From contig CAYTZH010000027.1 in NCBI GenBank assembly GCA_964442285.1, forward strand, positions 1-64,000: a DNA stretch of 64,000 bases, read 5' to 3'. A model generated the notes under the pieces. It made no database searches. It was not told the DNA's origin and saw only the letters and a list, made by a program, of their open reading frames with translations. Positions within the stretch are counted from its first letter, which is position 1; every line of letters starts with the position of its first letter. This document shows positions 17,425 through 25,976 of this stretch, piece by piece. The stretch comes from CAYTZH01 sp964442285. GTDB taxonomy: Bacteria; Myxococcota_A; UBA9160; JAFDET01. The position numbers were made by a program, and so were the translations under genes.

Positions 17425-18959
17425 GTGGCGCGCCGCGGCCCCGACCCCTGCCGCCGCGCGCGCGGGCGCGCGAATGGGTGGCTGCGGGGGTGTGCGCGGG
17501 CGCGATCCTCGGGCTGATCGAGGTCGGACTCCTCCAGCTGCGCGGTGCCGCGCTGCCGCCTCGCCTGAGCCTCACCCTGGTGCTGCTTCCGGCGTTGGCC
17601 GTCACCATGCTGTCCGGGGCCATCGGGCTGCTCTGGCCGCGGCTCGCGCCGCGCCCGGGTCGATCGGAGATGGTGGGCGCCGTCCTCGCACCCCTGCTGC
17701 TGACCCCCGCCCTGGCGCCCGTCTGGCACACCCTGCGCAGCGGGGCGTGGGTGGCCGCCGCCCTGCTGCTGCTGCTGGCGCTGGTCCTGGCCTCGCTGGC
17801 GGGCGTCTCCGGCGCGCGGCTCGGACGTCGCCTCGAGGCCGCCGGCCAGCCCCTCCCCGGCTGGCCGCTCTGGATCGCCGCGGCCGCCGCCCTGGGGCTG
17901 GCGGAGACCGCGGCCGACCAGGTCGGTCCCGAGGCCTGGGCGCTGGCCTTCGGCGGCATCGCGCTGGCCCCGGCCCTCGGCCTGGTCTGGCTCGAGGCCG
18001 ACCGCCAGCGCCTGCTCGGGCCGCCCCGGGGCTGGCCCTTCGGGATCGGCGTGCTCGCGGCCGCGGCCCTGGCCCTCGCCCTGCTACCCCCCGCGGCACC
18101 GTGGCTCTGGAACGAGCGCGTCCGCCTTCCGACCGTGACCCGGGACGCCGCGAGCCTCCTCGTGCTCCGGCTGCCGCCGGCCCCGTCCGAGGACGCCGCG
18201 GTCTGGGCCGACCCCTGGGCGCTCCTCGGCTCCGAGGGCATCACCTACGAGCGCGTCCTCGGGACGGGCACCCACGACCTGGACGCCCTGCTCCGCCTGC
18301 CCGACGGCCGCGCCCTGGCGAGCGTCCTCTACGAGCGGGGCTACGCCGTGGCTGCGGTGGTGCGGGATCCGGCGCTGGGCCTGCCCGAAGGCTTCCGCGA
18401 GGCCGACACCGGACTGGGGCCTCTCGGCCTGCTGCTTCGCCACGCGCGCGCGAGCACGGGTGCCGGGGTGGTCCTGGGCCTAGGGCCGGAGCTGCGGGCC
18501 CAGCTGGGCCTGGGCGACGTGCTGCGTCGCCCGGCGGCGGTGGTCCGCGCGGCCGAGGCCTGGTTCGTCGACTGGCGGCAGCGGCGCGCATCCGCCCCCT
18601 TCCTCGTCTTCGTGGACTTCGCGGCCCGAGACCTGCCCGCCGACCCGGCGGAGGTCGACGACGCGATCGGCCATCTGCGGGAGCGCCTCGCCACCCTCGG
18701 CGCCCTGGGTCCGAGCTGGGCCGTGGCACTCCGTCCGCTTCCCTCGGGCCCGCTCTGGCGCGGCGTGCAGGCGGTGGTGCTGGCGCCGCGGGAGCAGGGC
18801 TTCCTGGCGCCCGGCACGCGGGTCAGCCGCACCCTCGAGGCCAGCGAGCTCTCGGAGGCGCTGCTCGACGCCCTGATCCTCGGTCCGTCCGCGGCGGAGG
18901 TCCCGGCCCTGCCGGGTCTCGAGGCCACCGCGCGCGCGGACGTCCTCGACGCGCCCTGA
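17421..18959 (+). CDS. polytopic membrane protein with degenerate sulfatase-like domain
   Basis: 512 aa. About seven hydrophobic helices fill residues 20-230. The C-terminal ~280 residues follow the outline of the alkaline-phosphatase/sulfatase fold found in membrane sulfatases: a VLRLPP strand where SVDTLRADHL-type sequence is expected, GSEGITYERVLGTGTHDLDALLRL, LASVLYERGYAVAAVVRDPALGLPEGF, then APFLVFVDFAARDLP and VDDAIGHLRERLATL. The metal-binding DxxR and the Cys/Ser-x-Pro-x-Arg nucleophile signature are absent, so hydrolysis is unlikely. The family link rests on pattern reading only. ATG 17421 overlaps the HTH stop. A structural or regulatory role in polymer handling is a guess. Confidence 0.7.
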   Translation: MSGAPRPRPLPPRARAREWVAAGVCAGAILGLIEVGLLQLRGAALPPRLSLTLVLLPALAVTMLSGAIGLLWPRLAPRPGRSEMVGAVLAPLLLTPALAPVWHTLRSGAWVAAALLLLLALVLASLAGVSGARLGRRLEAAGQPLPGWPLWIAAAAALGLAETAADQVGPEAWALAFGGIALAPALGLVWLEADRQRLLGPPRGWPFGIGVLAAAALALALLPPAAPWLWNERVRLPTVTRDAASLLVLRLPPAPSEDAAVWADPWALLGSEGITYERVLGTGTHDLDALLRLPDGRALASVLYERGYAVAAVVRDPALGLPEGFREADTGLGPLGLLLRHARASTGAGVVLGLGPELRAQLGLGDVLRRPAAVVRAAEAWFVDWRQRRASAPFLVFVDFAARDLPADPAEVDDAIGHLRERLATLGALGPSWAVALRPLPSGPLWRGVQAVVLAPREQGFLAPGTRVSRTLEASELSEALLDALILGPSAAEVPALPGLEATARADVLDAP

Positions 18960-18977
18960 TCCCCGGGCCGGGTCGGG

Positions 18978-18983
18978 TACGCT
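18978..18983 (+). promoter_or_regulatory. -10-like box before the GT4 gene
   Basis: TACGCT with exactly eight bases to ATG 18992, the same spacing as at miaA, the FemAB-like gene and two other genes. No ribosome-binding site lies between. A leaderless internal promoter is the inference; read-through from the exopolysaccharide operon is equally possible. Confidence 0.4.
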
Positions 18984-18991
18984 CCGTCGCC

Positions 18992-20101
18992 ATGCGGGTG
19001 GGTCTCGCCCTCGAGTCGAGCGGTCCGGGTGGTGCGGAGCGGGTGGTGGTCCAGCTCGCCGACTCGTTGCGCGCTGCGGGCGATGAGCCGGTGCTCTTCA
19101 CGATGCGTCCCGGCTGGATGACCGAGGCGGCCGCGGCCCGGGGCCTGCGCGTGGAAGTCGCGCCCCAGGCCGAGGGCCTCGACCCGCTCTGGGTGCCGCG
19201 GTTCGCGCGGCGCCTGCAGATCCTGGGCGTCCAGCTGCTGCACACCCACGAGTTCGCCATGAACGTCTACGGGGGCTCCGCGGCGCGCGTGGCCGGGGTG
19301 CCCTCGCTGGCCACCATCCACGGCCACGCCTGGAGCACCGAGCGCTGGCACCGCCGCATGGCCTACCGTCTTCTGCGTCGCTTCGACATGCGGCTGGCCA
19401 CGGTGTCGTACGAGCTGCGTCGCTTCCTCGCCGGGCGCTTCGGCCTGGCCGAGAGCGCGATCGAGATGGTGCACAACGGCATCCGGGTGCCGCCGAAGCC
19501 CCCGGCCGACGACCCCGCGCAGCGGGCCGCCGCGCGGGCGGAGGCGGGCCTGCCGACCGACGGTGCCCTGCTGCTGGCGGTGGGCAACCTGTACGCGGTG
19601 AAGGACCACGCCACCCTGGTTCGCGCCCTGGCCCGGCTGCCCGACGCGCGGCTGGCGGTCGCCGGCCGGGGCGAGCAGGAGGCGGCGCTCCGGGCGCTGG
19701 CCGCCGAGCTCGGGGTGGCGTCGCGGGTCCACCTGCTGGGCCTCCGCGACGACGTCGACCGGCTCCTGGCCGCCGCGGACCTGTTCGTGCATCCCTCCCG
19801 GGCCGAAGGCCTGCCGATGGCGATCCTCGAGGCCATGGCCGCCGGCCGCCCCGTCGTGGCCTCGGGCGTGGGCGGGATCGGCGAGGCGGTCGTCGAGGGC
19901 GAGACCGGCCTGCTGCTGCCACCGGGCGAGTCCGAGCGCTGGGCCGCGGCACTGGCCACACTGCTCCGCGACGCGGCGGCCCGCGCCCGTCTCGGTGCGG
20001 CCGGCCATGCCCGGGCGCTCGCCGCCTTCTCGGAGACGGCCATGACCCATCGCTATCGGGAGATCTACGCCGGACTCCGCCGCCCCAGGACCTCGCGGTA
20101 G
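18992..20101 (+). CDS. glycosyltransferase family 4
   Basis: 369 aa GT-B fold enzyme adding a sugar from a nucleotide donor. N-terminal glycine-rich acceptor-side loop ESSGPGGAERVVVQLA, then THEFAMN, and in the C-terminal donor domain GNLYAVKDHATLVRAL, GLRDDVDRLLAAADLFVHPSRAEGLPMAILEAMAAG with the E(x7)E motif. It closes the forward exopolysaccharide run. Its last 37 bases overlap the 3' end of the convergent GT4 gene at 20065, so the C-termini of both are encoded by the same DNA on opposite strands. Confidence 0.92.
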   Translation: MRVGLALESSGPGGAERVVVQLADSLRAAGDEPVLFTMRPGWMTEAAAARGLRVEVAPQAEGLDPLWVPRFARRLQILGVQLLHTHEFAMNVYGGSAARVAGVPSLATIHGHAWSTERWHRRMAYRLLRRFDMRLATVSYELRRFLAGRFGLAESAIEMVHNGIRVPPKPPADDPAQRAAARAEAGLPTDGALLLAVGNLYAVKDHATLVRALARLPDARLAVAGRGEQEAALRALAAELGVASRVHLLGLRDDVDRLLAAADLFVHPSRAEGLPMAILEAMAAGRPVVASGVGGIGEAVVEGETGLLLPPGESERWAAALATLLRDAAARARLGAAGHARALAAFSETAMTHRYREIYAGLRRPRTSR

Positions 20102-21153
20102 AGGGCCGCCGTGGCCTCGGCCGCGCGCTCGGCGGTGAAGGCCTCCAGGAAGCGCGCCCGTCCGGCCGCCGAGGCGCGCTCGCCCTCGGCCGCGTCCGAC
20201 GCAACCCGGGCCAGGGTCTCGGCCCAGGCGTCGGCCCGTCGGCGGGGCTCGCTCCAGCCCCCGCGACCGTCGAGGATCTCGGCCACCCCGGGCAGGTCGG
20301 CCGAGAGCACGGGCGTTCCGAGGGCCAGCGCCTCGAGCACGCCGATCGGGTTGCCCTCGTGCAGGCTCGGCACGAGCAGCACCCGCCACCGGGCCAGACG
20401 CGGCAGCGGATTCGCCTCGAACCCGACGAAGCGCACGCGCTCGCCGGCCGCCCGGGCGCGGGCCTCGAGGGCAGCCCGCTCCGGTCCGTCGCCCACGATC
20501 TCGAGCTCGAGCCCGGGGCAGCGCACCACCGCGTCGACGGCGAGATCGAGCGCCTTCACCGGCTCGAGCCGCGCCAGCGCCCCCACCCGCATCGGGCGGG
20601 CGCGCCAGGGCGGCGGCGACACGGCCGGCGCCGGGTCGCGGATCCCGTTCCAGATCCGCACCACCCGCGCCGGCGGCAGAGCCCGCTCCAGCCAGGCGCA
20701 CACCTCCCGGGAAACCCCGATCGCCCGGCGGGCCGAGAGGCGCAGCGCCAGACGACTCGTTCCGGTGTAGAGCGCCATGCGCAAGGCCGCCCTGCCCCGG
20801 AAGGGCTCCGGGCGCCCGTGCTGGGTGGCCACCCAGGGGCGTCCCGCGAGCGCGGCCAGCAGGTGTTCCTTGTAGCGATGGGCGTGGAGCAGGTCCGCAT
20901 CCCGGGCCCGCGCACGCACGGCCCGCCCCAGCGCCCCGAAGCCGCGCTCGGCCTCGGGGATCACCTCCACGGGCACCCCCTCCTTCGCGAGGCGCTCGGC
21001 CAGGCGGCCCGGGTTCAAGACGATCGCGCCGACCCGCAGGTCGCCCCGCGCGGCGAGGGCCGCCAGCAGGTGGGCCGTCGCCACCTCCGCGCCGGCCCAG
21101 CGGTCGCCCGAGAGCAGGTGGAGGACCCGGGCCGGCGCGCTCGGGGCGCTCAC
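20065..21153 (-). CDS. glycosyltransferase family 4
   Basis: 362 aa GT-B enzyme. Seen: SGDRWAGAEVATAHLL at the N-terminal loop, LLHAHRYKEHLL, then the donor domain with GALARLEPVKALDLAV, FVGFEANPLPRLARWRVLLVPSLHEGNPIGVLEALALGTPV. The E(x7)E pattern is ENPIGVLEA-like (HEGNPIGVLE). GTG 21153 overlaps the ATP-grasp stop (GTGA), indicating translational coupling. Donor and acceptor sugars cannot be told. Confidence 0.9.
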   Translation of the reverse strand: MSAPSAPARVLHLLSGDRWAGAEVATAHLLAALAARGDLRVGAIVLNPGRLAERLAKEGVPVEVIPEAERGFGALGRAVRARARDADLLHAHRYKEHLLAALAGRPWVATQHGRPEPFRGRAALRMALYTGTSRLALRLSARRAIGVSREVCAWLERALPPARVVRIWNGIRDPAPAVSPPPWRARPMRVGALARLEPVKALDLAVDAVVRCPGLELEIVGDGPERAALEARARAAGERVRFVGFEANPLPRLARWRVLLVPSLHEGNPIGVLEALALGTPVLSADLPGVAEILDGRGGWSEPRRRADAWAETLARVASDAAEGERASAAGRARFLEAFTAERAAEATAALYREVLGRRSPA

Positions 21154-22367
21154 GGACGCCAGGACCGCAGCTCGCGCCAGAAGGGTCCCCGGTCGTCGGG
21201 CCGCCACACCTCCGGCCGACTCCCGTCGACGAAGCCGGCCAGGAAGTCGCCCACCACGCGCAGGGCGCCGCGACCGGTGGCCTGCCGCTGCTCTGCCCGG
21301 CGTGCCGCCACCAGCAGGTGATCGAGGTCGCCCAGCAGCCAGCGGGTGCGCACGCCGGCGTGGGGCGCGAGGCGCGGGAGCGGGTCGCCCCGGTGCAGCG
21401 CCACGGCCAGCCAGGCGAAGTCGGCCCCGGCCTCGATCGCCAGCTGCAGGGAGCCCCAGAGGCGCGGGTTGATCTCCATCAGCGCCGCGCTCCCGTCGGG
21501 CGCGCGGCGGAACTCCACCATCGCGACGCCGTGCCAGCCCAGCTCCGCCAGCAACCGCTCGCAGCCGCCCAGCAGGGCCGGGTCCGGCTCGATGGCCTCG
21601 CAGACGACGCTGACGCCGCCCCAGGGCGGCTTCTCCCGCACGCGGCGGTGGGCGAAACGCGCCGCCACGCGACCCTCCTCCACCAACAGGAAGATGCCCT
21701 CGCCGCGACCGGGCACGTACTCCTGGAGCAGCGCGCCGGCCTCGAAGTCGGGAAGCGCGCGGACCCGCGGCAGCTCGCCGGGACCCTCCACGCGATGGGC
21801 CACCCCGGAGCACCAGCGCGGCCCCTCGCGCCAGCGCGAGCGCCGCGACTTGAGGACCACGGGATAGTGGAAGCCCTCCGGGAGAGCCTCGAGTGCGCGG
21901 GGGTTCGGGAGGAAGATCGAGCGGGGTGCCGCCAGGCCGACCCGCCGGGCTCGCTCGAGGAGCCCGTGCTTGTCGGTCACCGCGTCGAAGGCCGCCCGCG
22001 GCGGCGCCGCCACGACCGCGTCGAGGGGCGGGTCGGCGGCCAGCACGTTCGCCACGGCCACGTCGGTGACCGGCAGCACCAGCGCGCCGGGCTGCTCGGC
22101 GCACAGCGCGCGCAGGGCGGCCAGCCAGGCATCGGGCGCGGCCTCCGGGTCCGGCATCACGTGCTCCCGCGCCGCGTGGCGCGAGGCGCTGGCCAGGCTC
22201 CCTCGCCTCCGCGCCAGCACGTGGACGGTCTCGCCCCGGGCCGCCAGGGCGCGGGTCGCCGCCAGGGCCGTCCGCGTCTCGCCGTCGCTGACGAGCACCG
22301 GGCCCGGGACGACGCCCCCGTTCGCCAGAACGGGGCCCGCCTTGACGGGCCGCTCCAGCCGACTCAC
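21150..22367 (-). CDS. ATP-grasp ligase (PylC/carboxylate-amine ligase-like)
   Basis: 405 aa. Three-part ATP-grasp layout: preATP-grasp domain (SDGETRTALAATRALAARG), a central ATP-binding part (HYPVVLKSRRSRW, LLQEYVPGRGEG) and the C-terminal catalytic loop MVEFRRAPDGSAALMEINPRLWGSLQLAIEAG with Mg-binding EIN. These enzymes join a carboxylate to an amine or thiol through an acyl-phosphate. Relatives of this type occur in surface polysaccharide clusters and may attach amino acids to sugars; that role is inference. GTG 22367 is the annotated start; the gene is divergent from the deacetylase, with TAGACT on the minus strand at 22393-22398 as a possible -10 box. Confidence 0.85.
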   Translation of the reverse strand: MSRLERPVKAGPVLANGGVVPGPVLVSDGETRTALAATRALAARGETVHVLARRRGSLASASRHAAREHVMPDPEAAPDAWLAALRALCAEQPGALVLPVTDVAVANVLAADPPLDAVVAAPPRAAFDAVTDKHGLLERARRVGLAAPRSIFLPNPRALEALPEGFHYPVVLKSRRSRWREGPRWCSGVAHRVEGPGELPRVRALPDFEAGALLQEYVPGRGEGIFLLVEEGRVAARFAHRRVREKPPWGGVSVVCEAIEPDPALLGGCERLLAELGWHGVAMVEFRRAPDGSAALMEINPRLWGSLQLAIEAGADFAWLAVALHRGDPLPRLAPHAGVRTRWLLGDLDHLLVAARRAEQRQATGRGALRVVGDFLAGFVDGSRPEVWRPDDRGPFWRELRSWRP

Positions 22368-22392
22368 CGTTGAGCTCCCCCCATGGCCGAGG

Positions 22393-22398
22393 AGTCTA
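22393..22398 (-). promoter_or_regulatory. possible -10 box for the ATP-grasp/GT4 pair
   Basis: TAGACT on the minus strand, 25 bases before GTG 22367. It overlaps the GAGGAG ribosome-binding site of the divergent deacetylase gene. Confidence 0.28.
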
Positions 22399-22399
22399 C

Positions 22400-23419
22400 T
22401 TGACCGACCTCCGGGGCGCGTTGCGCCTCCTGCGCGCGGAGCTGCTCGAGCGGACGGGCGTCCACGCGCGGGAACGCCGGCGGCTCGACGGCCGCTGCGC
22501 CGCGGTGCTGATGTACCACCGGGTGCTGCCGCGCACGGAGGCCGCGCGGCGCGCGGTCGAGCCGGGCATGTTCGTGACCCCGGAGACCTTCGCCCGCCAC
22601 CTGGACTGGCTCCTGGCTTCCTTCCGGGTGCTCCCGCTCGCCGAGGTCGCAGGCCGGCTCGCGGAGGACCGACCGCTGCCCGAGCGGGCCGTGGCCCTCA
22701 CCTTCGACGACGGCTGGCGCGACAACCTCGAGCACGCGCTGCCGGCGCTCCGGCGTCGTGCGCTCCCGGCGACGCTGTTCGCAGTCACCGATCGGGTCGG
22801 GACCACGGGGGCGTTCTGGCCGGACGAGGTGAGTCGCCGGCTCGGTGCCCTCGATCCGGGCGCGCAGCGCGAGGTCGTTGCCGGCCTCGGGATCCGGGCC
22901 GGCGGCGATCCCCTTGCGGACTGCCTCGCGCACCTGAAGTCCCTCGCCCACACGGCACTCGGGCCGGCCCTGGAGACACTTCGGGAGCGCGCCCGCGGCG
23001 CCGGCGCGCCCGAGCCACAGGAGGAGCGCGAGCTCCTCGACTGGGACGAGCTCGCGACCCTCCAGGCCGCGGGCGTCGCCGTCGAGTCCCACGCGGCGAG
23101 CCACGCCCTGCTCACGCGGCTCGACCCGGCCGAAGCGGCTGCGGAGCTCTCCCGCGCCCGGGAGGCGCTGGCGGCCCGCGGACTGGGCCGCGACGGTCTG
23201 CTCGCCTACCCCTCCGGCGCCTTCGACGTCCGTGTCCGGGGGCTGGCCGGGCAGGCCGGCTACCGCGCCGCGGTCACCACCCGGCCGGGCCTGGCCTCGG
23301 CGAGCGACGAGCTCCTCGCCCTCCCCCGCATCGGCCTCCACGAGGACGTAGCCAGCCACCGGGCCACCTTCCATCGGCGGGTGCCGGGAACCCCGAGCCG
23401 GAGCGGCTGGGAGGCCTAG
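22400..23419 (+). CDS. polysaccharide deacetylase (NodB family)
   Basis: 339 aa. The NodB domain begins after a ~35-residue lead: AAVLMYHRVLPR, then ALTFDDGWRDN (catalytic TFDD) and VESHAASHALLTRL (metal-binding H-x3-H), with LLAYPSGAFD as the third motif. It is predicted to remove acetyl groups from a glycan. A central insert (about 145-200) separates TFDD from the histidine motif. Start: TTG 22400 is chosen because GAGGAG lies five bases upstream; a TTG at 22370 is the longer alternative without a site. It is the second of three deacetylases in the window. Confidence 0.87.
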   Translation: MTDLRGALRLLRAELLERTGVHARERRRLDGRCAAVLMYHRVLPRTEAARRAVEPGMFVTPETFARHLDWLLASFRVLPLAEVAGRLAEDRPLPERAVALTFDDGWRDNLEHALPALRRRALPATLFAVTDRVGTTGAFWPDEVSRRLGALDPGAQREVVAGLGIRAGGDPLADCLAHLKSLAHTALGPALETLRERARGAGAPEPQEERELLDWDELATLQAAGVAVESHAASHALLTRLDPAEAAAELSRAREALAARGLGRDGLLAYPSGAFDVRVRGLAGQAGYRAAVTTRPGLASASDELLALPRIGLHEDVASHRATFHRRVPGTPSRSGWEA

Positions 23420-23466
23420 ACCGGGCTGCGGCAAACCCGACTCCAGCCCGGTGGCCCGGCCCGGGT

Positions 23467-24330
23467 GTGGATTCGCCCGGGAACACGGTCTGGGGGGCGC
23501 GGCGGATCCCTGGGCGCATCGTGCTGGAGATCGGGACGGGGGCGCTCGCCCCCCTGGCCCGTCTCTGCGCGGAGCACGGCGCCCGCCGGGTCTACGCGGT
23601 GGAGGTGGCGCCGGCCTTCGCCGCCATGGCGCGCGCGGGTATCCAGCGCGACGGCCTCGACGACGTGGTCCGGGTGGTGGAGGGCCTGTCGACGCAGGTC
23701 CGGCTGCCGGAGCGGGCGGAGGTCCTCGTCCACGAGATCGTGGGGATCATGGGCTGCGACGAGGGCATGGCCCGGGCGGTCGCCGATGCCAAGGAGCGCC
23801 TGCTGCTGCCCGGGGCGCGCATCCTGCCCGCCGTGACCCAGGTGCAGGTGGCGCCGGTACGTCCGCTCGGGATCCGCAACCCCTGGACCCTCACCATGGT
23901 GGAGCGGCTGGCCCGCCGCAGCCACGCCGCCAACCGGCGCCACCACGTCTGGAACCTGCCCCGGGAACGGCTCCTCGCTGCGCCCCAGGTGTTCGAGCAC
24001 AAGGCCTTCGAGGGGGACTTCGCCCTCGCGGAAGCGCGCGAGATCCGCTTCCGGGTCGAGCGCGCGGCGCCCTTCCTGGGCTTCGCGTTCTGGAACCGCA
24101 TCGAGCTCGAGCCCGACAATACCATCGACTGCTTCCGTGGAACCTCCTGGCCGGTGGTCGTCTTCGCCTTCCCGGAGCAACCCTTCGAGCTGAGGGCCGG
24201 CGACACGCTGCAGCTCGCGACGAGGACGGACCTGCGCCGGTTTCCCACCTACCGGATGCACGCCGCGGTCGAGCGAGACGGCCGTGTGCTCGAGGTCTGG
24301 CAGCGGGAGCTCGGCGCCGCGGAGACCTGA
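23467..24330 (+). CDS. PRMT-like methyltransferase domain protein, short N-terminus
   Basis: 287 aa. A SAM-binding motif I is clear (RIVLEIGTGALAPLARLCAEHG, residues about 18-40), followed by VYAVEVAP and RVVEGLSTQVRLPERAEVLVHEIVGIMG, phrases typical of protein-arginine-methyltransferase-like families. The C-terminal beta-rich half is present. The helix that usually precedes motif I (about 40 residues with Tyr and Arg contacts) is missing: only about 17 residues precede it, and upstream sequence in the same frame looks non-coding. Either the start is GTG 23467 and the protein is naturally short, or the 5' end has been lost. The gene follows the deacetylase after 47 bases. Confidence 0.68.
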   Translation: MDSPGNTVWGARRIPGRIVLEIGTGALAPLARLCAEHGARRVYAVEVAPAFAAMARAGIQRDGLDDVVRVVEGLSTQVRLPERAEVLVHEIVGIMGCDEGMARAVADAKERLLLPGARILPAVTQVQVAPVRPLGIRNPWTLTMVERLARRSHAANRRHHVWNLPRERLLAAPQVFEHKAFEGDFALAEAREIRFRVERAAPFLGFAFWNRIELEPDNTIDCFRGTSWPVVVFAFPEQPFELRAGDTLQLATRTDLRRFPTYRMHAAVERDGRVLEVWQRELGAAET

Positions 24331-24335
24331 TCCGC

Positions 24336-24341
24336 TACGCT
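24336..24341 (+). promoter_or_regulatory. possible -10 box for the amidohydrolase gene
   Basis: TACGCT six bases after the methyltransferase stop. A start near 24348 would give a leader of about 100 bases, which holds a 14-bp triple repeat. Confidence 0.28.
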
Positions 24342-24389
24342 CGCGCCGCGTGCCCGCGCAGCCCCTCGGCGCGGCCCGCTCGGGCTCGA

Positions 24390-24431
24390 TCCGGAATCCC
24401 CGGTCCGGAACTCCCGATCCGGAAGCCCCTT
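24390..24431. repeat. three 14-bp tandem units before the amidohydrolase
   Basis: TCCGGAA recurs at 24390, 24404 and 24418, exactly 14 bases apart, each followed by a C-rich heptamer that varies. The core TCCGGA is palindromic. The array ends just before the GGAGG ribosome-binding site at 24436. Confidence 0.7.
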
Positions 24432-24446
24432 GTGCGGAGGAGCGGA

Positions 24447-25919
24447 ATGGCCCGCGCGGGGCGCTACGGCGCCGCCCTGCTACTGCTCGCCCTGGGGCTC
24501 GCGCTGGCCATCCTGCTGGCCCCACCGCCCGTTCCGCCCGTCCCCGCCCGCGCCGCCTTCGAGCTGCGCGACGTGGAGCTCGTGAACCCCGGGATGGAGC
24601 GGGTCCGCGCCTGCCACCTCCGCGTCCGGGACGGGCGGATCGAGGAGATCGTCTCCGGAGCGGCGTGCAGCGCCGCGCCCGGCGCCGGCCCGCCGCGCGG
24701 CGGCTTCGTCCTGCCGGGCCTCATCGACATGCACGTCCACCTTCCCAGTCGTTGGATCCCCGGCGACGCTCGCCACCACGCGTTGCTCTACCTCCGACAC
24801 GGCGTGACCACGGTCCGGGCCGTCGGCTCCCTGGACGCATCCGAGCGGGGCCTGCGGCGGCAGATTCGCGACGGGGATCTGCCCGGTCCCCGCATCTTCA
24901 CCTGCGGGCCCTTCGTGGACGGCGTGCCGCCCGTGTGGCCGGGAAGCGTCGTGGTGGAGAATGGACGCGAGGCGCGCGAGGCGGTGCGCCGCATCGCAGC
25001 CGAGGGGGCCGACTGCATCAAGGCGTACGAGCACCTCACCGCCGAGGCCCTGGCGGCCCTCCACGACGAGGCGTCGCGACTCGGGCTGCGGGTGGTGGGC
25101 CACATCCCCGTGTTCGTCGACCTGAACGAAGCGGCGCTCGACGACGTACAGCACCTCTGGGGGGCACCGCGCTGGCCCCGGCGCCCCAACACGGTGTTGC
25201 GCGATCTGGTCCGGGCCTGGGCGGCGCTCGACGAGGCCCGGGTGACCGAGATCCGGGAGACGGCGCGGGCCCGGGACTGGTCGGTGACGCCCACCCTGGT
25301 GCTGTACGAGCGCCGCGCCACCCTCCGCCCCGACCGTCCGCTGCCGCGGGCGTCGCTCCTGCCGGCGTTCTATGCCGACGTCCTGTGGTCGGCGGAGCTG
25401 AACCCCGGCGGCCGGGTGCTCTCGCCGGGGGGCTGGCAGCGCTTCCCGCTCGCCCTGCGCAACATGCGCTGGACCGTCCGCGCCCTCCACGAGGACGGGG
25501 TTCCGATCCACCTCGGGACCGACGCCTACGCGCCCTTCGTCATCCCCGGCGCGAGCGCCCAGGAGGAGCTGGGCCATCTGGCCGCGGCGGGCCTGGGACC
25601 CGAGGCGGCCTGGGCGGCCGGGACGCGCGTCGCCGGGGGCTGGCTCCCGAACGCCGACGGCCTCGGCGGGCTGCACGCGGGAGCCCCGGCGGATCTCCTG
25701 GTGCTCCGCCGCGATCCGACCCGCGACCTCTCCGCGCTCGCCAGCCTCGAGACCGTCGTCGCCGACGGGCGCCCCTACCCGGTCGCCGACCTGGACGCCG
25801 CCCTCGCCGAGAGCCTTCGCTACTTCGCCTTCGCGCCGCGGGCGCTGCTGACCCGGGTGGTCCTCCGCACGCTGCTCCGGCTCGTCGGGCCGGGAGAGGT
25901 CGAGCCCGACACCGGCTGA
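24447..25919 (+). CDS. membrane-anchored or secreted metal-dependent amidohydrolase
   Basis: 490 aa. The N-terminus is a membrane anchor or uncleaved signal (about residues 7-28). The amidohydrolase TIM barrel follows: LIDMHVHLPS (HxH metal site), CIKAYEHLT (probable carboxylated Lys), VVGHIPVF and DDVQHLWG (metal His), and LGTDAYAPFV (catalytic Asp). The C-terminal part is the usual beta-sandwich return (PADLLVLRRDPTRDLSAL, ETVVADGRPY). This resembles prolidase/imidazolonepropionase-like amidohydrolases; the substrate is unknown. ATG 24447 is well supported by GGAGG six bases upstream. It has no evident link with polysaccharide synthesis. Confidence 0.87.
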   Translation: MARAGRYGAALLLLALGLALAILLAPPPVPPVPARAAFELRDVELVNPGMERVRACHLRVRDGRIEEIVSGAACSAAPGAGPPRGGFVLPGLIDMHVHLPSRWIPGDARHHALLYLRHGVTTVRAVGSLDASERGLRRQIRDGDLPGPRIFTCGPFVDGVPPVWPGSVVVENGREAREAVRRIAAEGADCIKAYEHLTAEALAALHDEASRLGLRVVGHIPVFVDLNEAALDDVQHLWGAPRWPRRPNTVLRDLVRAWAALDEARVTEIRETARARDWSVTPTLVLYERRATLRPDRPLPRASLLPAFYADVLWSAELNPGGRVLSPGGWQRFPLALRNMRWTVRALHEDGVPIHLGTDAYAPFVIPGASAQEELGHLAAAGLGPEAAWAAGTRVAGGWLPNADGLGGLHAGAPADLLVLRRDPTRDLSALASLETVVADGRPYPVADLDAALAESLRYFAFAPRALLTRVVLRTLLRLVGPGEVEPDTG

Positions 25920-25976
25920 GCGCAGGCGGCACGCGGCTTGCTTTTCTCTCGTGGGTCCCCGAGCGAGGCGAGAAGC

